Positions 59,194 through 64,000 of a stretch of DNA of 64,000 bases are shown here, piece after piece. The position numbers and the translations under genes were made by a program. This stretch comes from Fen-1231 sp035286465. GTDB taxonomy: Bacteria; Gemmatimonadota; Gemmatimonadetes; Gemmatimonadales; Gemmatimonadaceae. The stretch's first letter is position 1, and each line of letters starts with the position of its first letter. The notes beneath the pieces were generated by a model that was not told where the DNA came from, did not search any database, and saw only the letters and a list, made by a program, of their open reading frames with translations. The stretch lies in NCBI GenBank assembly GCA_035286465.1, contig DATEDF010000085.1:1-64000 (forward strand), read 5' to 3'.

Positions 59194-60884
59194 CCCCGGA
59201 TCGCTCCAGTCTTCGCCAGTTTCGTGATGCGGTCCGCGGCGCGGAAGGCCAGCGCCTGGATCGTCATCGTCGGCTGCCCCCTTCCCGATGTCACGAAGCT
59301 CGACCCGTCCACGATGAACAGGTTCGGCACGTCGTGGGCGCGGTGGCCGGCGTTCACCACCGACGTGCGCGGGTCATTCCCCATCCGGCACGTCCCGAGC
59401 AGGTGCGGGCCGCCGCGCGACGGCCCGCCGAACGAGAAGGTGATCTCCTGCGCGCCGGCGGCCAGGAGCAGCTCTCGCGCGCGCTCGCTGAACCAGCGCT
59501 GCATCTTCGTGTCGTTCGGGTGCTCCTTGAAGGTGAGACGCGGCGCGGGAAGGCCCCACGCATCCTTCTCCGTCGGGTCGAGGTCCACGCGGTTCGTCGT
59601 CACGGGGAGTTGCGACGTGTGGCCCACGCCGACCGCCGTGTTGCAGAGCGCCTTCCTGAGCGACTTCTTCCACTCCCGGCCCCACGCCGGGACGCCCGGC
59701 GGCGTCGAGTACGCGGCGCCGATCGGCGACGTGTTCGCGCGGAGGTCGAACCCGCCTCCGCCGTAGAACCCCAGCTCCTTCGGCAGGAGGACCTGATCCC
59801 ACGTGACGCGCGACACCACCGCGCCCTTCCAGCCGTTCACCTCGTGCTCGAAGATCGCCCCGGCGCCCGCGTTCCCATTGAACATGATGTTGCGCCCCAC
59901 CTCGCCGCTCGCGTTGGCGAGCCCCTGCGGAAACGCGTTCGACTGCGACATCAGGAGGAGCTTCACCGTCTCCACGCCGTTCGCGGAGAGCACGACGGCT
60001 TTCGCGCGCTGGACGACTTCCTTCCTGTCCTTGTCGAAGTAGACGACGCCGGTGACGCGCCCGTTCGCCGTCTCGATCTTGCGCGCGTAGGCGTTCGGCC
60101 GGATCTCGCATCGGCCGGTGGCGAGCGCGGCGGGGATCATCGCCACGAGCGTGCTCGACTTGGCGCCCCACTCGCAGCCGAAGGCGAAGCAGAATCCGCA
60201 CGCCATGCACCCCGACCGGCCGCGGTACGACTGCGAGAGAATCGCCATCGGCGCGGGCCACGGATGCCACCCGAGCTTCCGGGCGCCCTTCTCCATCAGC
60301 ACGCCTTCGCTCTTGATCGGGAGCGGCGGGAGCGGGAACGGCTTGCTCCGCGGCGGCTCAAAGGGGTTCCCCGCGAGCCCCGAGACGCCGATCTCCCACT
60401 CGACCTTCGTATAGTAGGGCTCGAGTTCCGCGTACGTGATGGGCCAGTCCGCCACGCTCGAGCCGTCCGGCACACCGAAGCGCGAGGCCTGCTCGAACTC
60501 GAGTTCCGGGAAGCGCCAGTAGTTCGCCGTGAAGTGGACGCTCCCGCCGCCGACCAGGCGGCCGTACCACGCCCAGCCGTTCTTCCGCGCGGCCTCGCTC
60601 TCGCTCTCGCGGAAGGTGTTCGGCTGCAGCGCGTGGTCGTTCGTGAGCCCGTGAACGTCGTTCACGAAGATCTCGTCGTGCTTGAACTTCTCCTCGGTGA
60701 GCCAGGGCCCCTGCTCGAGGACGACGACGGAGAATCCCGCCTGCGAGAGTTCGCGCGCCATCACGCCGCCCGCCGCGCCCGAGCCGACGACGACGAAGTC
60801 CACCTCGTCGGTCGGCCGGTACTTCTTCATCGGTGAAGTTGCGCCCTGCCCCGTCCCCTGACGCGCGTGCGCGTGATCAGGCAC
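59190..60884 (-). CDS. GMC oxidoreductase, gluconate-dehydrogenase-like large subunit (copy 1)
   Basis: I prefer GTG 60884 (VPDHAHARQGTGQGATSPMK; 564 residues), because the other copy has a similar leader before MKRYRPSDEVDF; ATG 60830 is the alternative. FAD motif VVGSGAAGGVMARELSQAGF, cysteines 226, 229, 232 and 237 (CMACGFCFAFGCEWGAKSS), VVLSANGVETVKLLL, and HLLGTCRMGNDPRTSVVNAG. It lacks the long Gly insert of copy 2. The start overlaps the subunit 3 gene by 8 nt. No cytochrome c subunit follows. Confidence 0.92.
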   Translation of the reverse strand: MPDHAHARQGTGQGATSPMKKYRPTDEVDFVVVGSGAAGGVMARELSQAGFSVVVLEQGPWLTEEKFKHDEIFVNDVHGLTNDHALQPNTFRESESEAARKNGWAWYGRLVGGGSVHFTANYWRFPELEFEQASRFGVPDGSSVADWPITYAELEPYYTKVEWEIGVSGLAGNPFEPPRSKPFPLPPLPIKSEGVLMEKGARKLGWHPWPAPMAILSQSYRGRSGCMACGFCFAFGCEWGAKSSTLVAMIPAALATGRCEIRPNAYARKIETANGRVTGVVYFDKDRKEVVQRAKAVVLSANGVETVKLLLMSQSNAFPQGLANASGEVGRNIMFNGNAGAGAIFEHEVNGWKGAVVSRVTWDQVLLPKELGFYGGGGFDLRANTSPIGAAYSTPPGVPAWGREWKKSLRKALCNTAVGVGHTSQLPVTTNRVDLDPTEKDAWGLPAPRLTFKEHPNDTKMQRWFSERARELLLAAGAQEITFSFGGPSRGGPHLLGTCRMGNDPRTSVVNAGHRAHDVPNLFIVDGSSFVTSGRGQPTMTIQALAFRAADRITKLAKTGAIRG

Positions 60885-61446
60885 GATCGTAGTAGCCGAA
60901 CGGTGGCTCCCAGGCGAACTGGTCGTCGAAGCCGAGCAGCTTCCAGCCGACCTTGTTGTAGTTCCCGCCGTACTCGGGGTTGGAGAACATTCCCGCGATC
61001 GTCGCGCCGTGGATCGTGCCGAAGGTGCCGGGATCCCGCCCCTCCCAGTCCCTGAGCACGGTGATCTGCTCTTCGTCGCCGAGCGCGGCGAAGGAGTGCT
61101 GGCCGGGGAAGTGCGACGCGACCAGCTCGTCGAGCTTCTTGAGCGCGGTCTCGAACGCGGGCTTCTGCGCCTTGGCGTACGTGGCGAGCGAACGGTCCAT
61201 GAAGCGCACGACACGCGCCTCGCGTGCGCCGGGCTGGTTGTCGGTGGGGACGAGTTGCGCGGTGACGGCGTCCAGCTCGCGCACCTGCACGGGCGTGAGC
61301 ACCTGCCATTTCTCCTGCGCGCCCGCCTGCGCGGCGAAGGTGCCCGCGGCGTGCAGGTCCGACCAGCTCGCGCCGGCCCACGTGGTCGCGGCGGCACCGG
61401 CGATCGCGCTCATGAAGTCGCGTCGCGTGAACCCGGCATCGGACAT
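60877..61446 (-). CDS. Gluconate 2-dehydrogenase subunit 3-like Tat protein
   Basis: A 189-residue protein with a twin-arginine signal (GFTRRDFMSAIAGAAATTWA). The mature part shows the subunit 3 pattern: LTPVQVRELDAVTAQLVPTD, ATIAGMFSNPEYGGNYNKVGWKLLGF. In gluconate and FAD-glucose dehydrogenases this small subunit carries the folded flavoprotein through the Tat pore. It heads a three-gene operon with two GMC flavoproteins, so both may use the same carrier. Confidence 0.92.
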   Translation of the reverse strand: MSDAGFTRRDFMSAIAGAAATTWAGASWSDLHAAGTFAAQAGAQEKWQVLTPVQVRELDAVTAQLVPTDNQPGAREARVVRFMDRSLATYAKAQKPAFETALKKLDELVASHFPGQHSFAALGDEEQITVLRDWEGRDPGTFGTIHGATIAGMFSNPEYGGNYNKVGWKLLGFDDQFAWEPPFGYYDRA

Positions 61447-61540
61447 CGGGCGATTCTCCTGCGCTCGGGAGAGGGCGGAACCGATTCTTCAGTTACGGCC
61501 GCGGCAAACGTAACGCTGGCTTCCGCGCGCCCGCAACACG

Positions 61541-62539
61541 TCAGGGCCGGCGTCGCGGCCGCTCGAGGAACGCGACCATCGCCGCCACGAACGCCGGCTG
61601 CGTGTCCTCGAGCAGTGCTGCGTGGTCGCCGCCCGCGATGACCACCCATTGCCGGTCCGCGGTGCCGAGCCGCGAGAAGAAGCGCGCGTGGGCGTCGGTC
61701 GGGGCCTGCGGGTCGAGCGCGCCCTGAATCAACAGCGTCGGCACGCGGACCGCGGCGGGGTCGAGCGCGTTGTATTCCTCGAGCCGCCGCCAGTCGGCGC
61801 GCACGGGGTCGGCGGCGAGCGCCGAGCGCACGTACGCGCGCACCGCGCGGGCCGAGATCGCGTTCGGCGTGATGAAATCACTCGCCGCGCCCTCGGCCGT
61901 CGTCCGCTCGCGGAGCGGCGTGATGGTGTCGGCCGCGGGCGCGATCGTCGAATCGGGGTCCATCCAGTAGCCGAAGAGGATCAGCTCCGACATTCGCCCG
62001 GGATGCCGCTGCGCGCAGAGCTGCGCGAGGGTCGCGCCGTTGGACCAGCCGAACGCCACGGGCTTCCCCGGCACGCCGCTGTTCGCCGCGACCCACGCGA
62101 GCGCCGCGGCGAGGTCGTCGGCCGCGCGGTTGGGCGAGTTCCATCCGGTGCGGTCGCGCGGCGTCGCGCCGTAGCCGCGCAGGTCGAGCGCGTAGGCGGC
62201 GTACCCCTTCGCGACGAGCGCGTCCATCAGCGAGCGCTGCTCGCCGCTCACCTGGAGATCGAAGTCGGGAAGCGCGCTCCACGTGCGCCCGTGCACGAGC
62301 ACGATCGCGCGCGTCGGCTCCCGCGGCCGCTTCTCCCAGAGCGCGAGCGGATGGCCGTCGGCGATGACGGTGCGGCGCACGAGCGTGGCCCTCGGGCTGG
62401 CGGGCTGTCGGGGCGCGATGGCCGGCGCGGACGGCATGCGCGCATTGGCCCCCGCGGATTGCGCGCGCGCTCTCGCGCCCGCGAGCGAGAGGCCGAGGAG
62501 GAGTGCGGGCGCCGCGCGCGCGGCGGTCGTCGAGGTCAT
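61541..62539 (-). CDS. Exported alpha/beta hydrolase
   Basis: From ATG 62539 the protein has 332 residues with a signal peptide (APALLLGLSLAGARARAQS). The oxyanion HG (AIVLVHGRTWSALPDF), nucleophile in FGWSNGATLAQL (G-W-S-N-G), acid in LLIQGALDPQAPTDA and histidine in IAGGDHAALLED form the triad. DLRGYGATPRDRTGWNSPNR is a lipase/esterase-type lid region. The substrate is unknown. A perfect 14-bp hairpin lies 19 nt upstream of its start. Confidence 0.88.
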   Translation of the reverse strand: MTSTTAARAAPALLLGLSLAGARARAQSAGANARMPSAPAIAPRQPASPRATLVRRTVIADGHPLALWEKRPREPTRAIVLVHGRTWSALPDFDLQVSGEQRSLMDALVAKGYAAYALDLRGYGATPRDRTGWNSPNRAADDLAAALAWVAANSGVPGKPVAFGWSNGATLAQLCAQRHPGRMSELILFGYWMDPDSTIAPAADTITPLRERTTAEGAASDFITPNAISARAVRAYVRSALAADPVRADWRRLEEYNALDPAAVRVPTLLIQGALDPQAPTDAHARFFSRLGTADRQWVVIAGGDHAALLEDTQPAFVAAMVAFLERPRRRP

Positions 62540-62557
62540 CGCGTGGTCCCGGAAGGC

Positions 62558-62592
62558 AGAGCGCCGCCCCAAGCTCGCTGGGGCGGCGCTCT
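62558..62592 (-). terminator. 14-bp perfect GC hairpin between minus-strand genes
   Basis: agagcgccgcccca (62558-62571) pairs with tggggcggcgctct (62579-62592), 7-nt loop. It is 32 nt after the stop of the 62625-63377 gene and upstream of the hydrolase. No T-tract; terminator or processing site. Confidence 0.6.
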
Positions 62593-62624
62593 CGCGCAAT
62601 CGGCGCCTCTCCGGCGCGCAGCGC

Positions 62625-63377
62625 TCAGAGCCGGATCACCAGCACGATGTGCCGCGTGATGCGGTCAATGACGATCAGCCGGTCGCCGAAGATGAAGCGA
62701 TGATGGCCACGGTACAGCGGCGGCAGCAGGTACTCGAGGTCGTACGGCACCTCGTCGCAGTACGGATCGTACGCCCAGGGGAAGACGCCGTACAGTACGA
62801 TGCGCCGTTCCCACCCGAACGGGAGCCAGGCGCGGCGCGCGTATCCCGGCGGGAACCGGCGCGGCACCGCGAAGTACGTGTGCACGATGCGCGCGTGCTC
62901 GTTCCGCCAGTGGTCGTCGGGTCGCCACCGGTCGTCGCCGCGCCAGCGATCGTCACCACGCCAGCGATCGTCACCGCGCGGGCGGTCGGCGCCACGCCCA
63001 CGATCATCACCGCGTGCGCGATCGTCGCGTGGCGCGCGACCGGCGTCGCGCGACCGCTCCTCGGCGCGCGCGCGCTCCGGCCCCGAGACACGCACTTCCG
63101 GCCGCGCCCACACCTGGATCTGCGCGCGGTTGTCGCGTTGGCCGACATCGGCCCCGCGCACGCCGCCGCGGTCGCCGCCGCGGTCGCCGCCGCGGTCACC
63201 GCCGCGCGCACCGCCGCGCGCACCGCCGCGCGCACGACTGTCCCCCTGCGGGCGCGGCACGGCCGCACGGGGCTCCTGGCGCGGACGGTTCCTCCCCTGC
63301 GCGCCGAGCAGCGCGAGCGGTGCCACGAGGGCGAGGGTCAGCGCGGCGATCGTTCCGAACCTGACGGACATACGCAT
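62625..63377 (-). CDS. Exported Arg/Gly/Asp-rich repeat protein
   Basis: A 250-residue protein with a signal peptide (TIAALTLALVAPLALLGAQG). Residues ~40-80 contain GGARGGARGGDRGGDRGG-type repeats and ~125-155 contain DDRWRGDDRWRGDDRW-type repeats, both basic and likely disordered. The C-terminal ~85 residues are ordered (YFAVPRRFPPGYARRAWLPF; GHHRFIFGDRLIVIDRITRH) and resemble the RcnB/DUF-type short beta domain of periplasmic proteins only loosely. Function unknown; adhesion to nucleic acid or surface polymer is a guess. An ATG at 63371 is also possible. Confidence 0.8.
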   Translation of the reverse strand: MRMSVRFGTIAALTLALVAPLALLGAQGRNRPRQEPRAAVPRPQGDSRARGGARGGARGGDRGGDRGGDRGGVRGADVGQRDNRAQIQVWARPEVRVSGPERARAEERSRDAGRAPRDDRARGDDRGRGADRPRGDDRWRGDDRWRGDDRWRPDDHWRNEHARIVHTYFAVPRRFPPGYARRAWLPFGWERRIVLYGVFPWAYDPYCDEVPYDLEYLLPPLYRGHHRFIFGDRLIVIDRITRHIVLVIRL

Positions 63378-63532
63378 GGCGACCTCCTTCGGCCGGTGCG
63401 ATCACGAGCGCCGCGTGGGGTCGGCGTCTGCGTACTCATACTCCGGCCGCCGGCGCGAGTTCCAGGGCCGGAACGCGCACGTCAGTCCCCCTGACAACTT
63501 CGCGAATGCCGGCCCCGCGTTACACTTACGCC

Positions 63533-63979
63533 ATGAGCGAAGAGTGGAGGCGTCACCTCCTCGAGACGCCCGACGACATCAGCGCGCTCCTCCAGCGCGT
63601 CCACTCCGTGGCGGTGCTCGGCATCAAGATCGCAAGCCAGCCGGCGCAGCCCGCGTACTACGTGCCTGAGTACGCGCAGCAGGCGGGGATGAGGATCATT
63701 CCGGTGCCCGTGTACTTTCCCGACGTCACCGAGATCCTCGGTGAGCGCGTGTACCGGCGAGTCGCGGACATTCCTGGCGACGTGGATCTGGTCAACGTCT
63801 TCCGCCAGGCGCACCGGATTCCCGAGCACGTGGACGACATCCTCGCCAAGAAGCCGACGGCGGCCTGGTTCCAGCTCGGCATCCGGAACGACGCGGCCGC
63901 CGAACGCCTCGCGCGCGCGGGGATTGACGTGGTGCAGGACCTGTGCCTGCTCGTGGAGTTGCGGGAGCGGGGGCGCTGA
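63533..63979 (+). CDS. CoA-binding domain protein (YccU-like)
   Basis: From ATG 63533 the protein has 148 residues. A Rossmann CoA-binding fold is indicated by VHSVAVLGIKIASQPAQPAYYVPEYAQQ, RIIPVPVYFPDVTEILGERVY, DIPGDVDLVNVFRQAHRIPE and AAWFQLGIRNDAAAERL. The family (PF13380-like) is widespread and mostly uncharacterised; members are thought to bind CoA or a related nucleotide. It is divergent from the repeat protein with 155 nt between starts, in which I see no convincing promoter. Confidence 0.92.
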   Translation: MSEEWRRHLLETPDDISALLQRVHSVAVLGIKIASQPAQPAYYVPEYAQQAGMRIIPVPVYFPDVTEILGERVYRRVADIPGDVDLVNVFRQAHRIPEHVDDILAKKPTAAWFQLGIRNDAAAERLARAGIDVVQDLCLLVELRERGR

Positions 63980-64000
63980 ACCCCTTGGTCTTGCTCACGC

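Noticed and set aside
60885..61397. N-terminal extension of GMC copy 1 to 61397
   Set aside because: Would overlap the subunit 3 gene in another frame with Arg/Ser-rich residues; GTG 60884 matches the paralogue.
63792..63998. Minus-strand gene at the right edge
   Set aside because: Antisense to the CoA-binding protein, no supporting motif.

Overview
This is a GC-rich, densely coded bacterial chromosome segment with no rRNA, tRNA, CRISPR array, integrase or transposase that I could see. Very high G/C at third positions, GTG/TTG starts, chains of 4-nt start/stop overlaps, exported peptidases and amidohydrolases with Gly/Arg-rich inserts, and both cbb3 and caa3 oxidases fit an aerobic Gram-negative soil or freshwater bacterium. 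I would guess Gemmatimonadota, but that is inference: no marker gene was compared.

Layout. (1) 1-10.7 kb: a peptide-scavenging group, with an exported M14 carboxypeptidase (cut by the window edge), exported Xaa-Pro aminopeptidase, OPT transporter, a small duplicated-domain protein, an amidohydrolase, and a convergent HEAT-repeat protein. (2) 10.8-13.7 kb: an alpha/beta hydrolase, a 15-bp tandem array, a hypothetical gene, endonuclease III and a cyclophilin. (3) 13.7-24.3 kb: a small membrane protein, an unusual P-type ATPase lacking the HP motif, then a complete cbb3 oxidase operon (ccoNO fusion, Q, P, G, H, SafE-like, I, S). (4) 24.4-33.4 kb: an Spy-like protein, an HD hydrolase, an ECF sigma/membrane partner pair leading into an export operon (Spy-like, TolC, MacA-like adaptor, MacB-like permease), a TonB-like protein, and a PadR repressor with a visible operator. 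(5) 33.4-44.2 kb: Kup potassium transporter, double-PDZ protein, ferritin-VIT membrane protein, exported polysaccharide deacetylase, cysteine-synthase-like enzyme, leuS, and a methyl-accepting transducer. (6) 44.2-48.5 kb, minus strand: glycosyltransferase, DUF2334 deacetylase, Tat-type glycosylasparaginase and a two-TM channel with an RCK domain, all overlapping by 4 nt. (7) 48.7-57.3 kb: caa3 oxidase genes (CoxB with cytochrome c domain, CtaD, CtaE, CtaF), CtaG, an acyltransferase-like membrane protein and PBP4/DacB. (8) 57.3-64 kb: a gluconate-dehydrogenase-like set (Tat subunit 3 plus two tandem GMC flavoproteins), a hydrolase, an RGG/DRWRGD-rich exported protein and a CoA-binding protein.

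The least explained signals are intergenic. Two elements (13117-13241 and 48569-48658) share both ends and are built from heptamer words in inverted orientation, each ending 13-18 nt before a start codon. Related seven-phase arrays lie at 4546-4587 and 32564-32658. A separate long palindrome (53572-53730) stops 4 nt before ctaG. Perfect GC hairpins without T-tracts sit between convergent genes, two of them covering a stop codon. The kup promoter would start transcription at the first base of an 11-bp hairpin.
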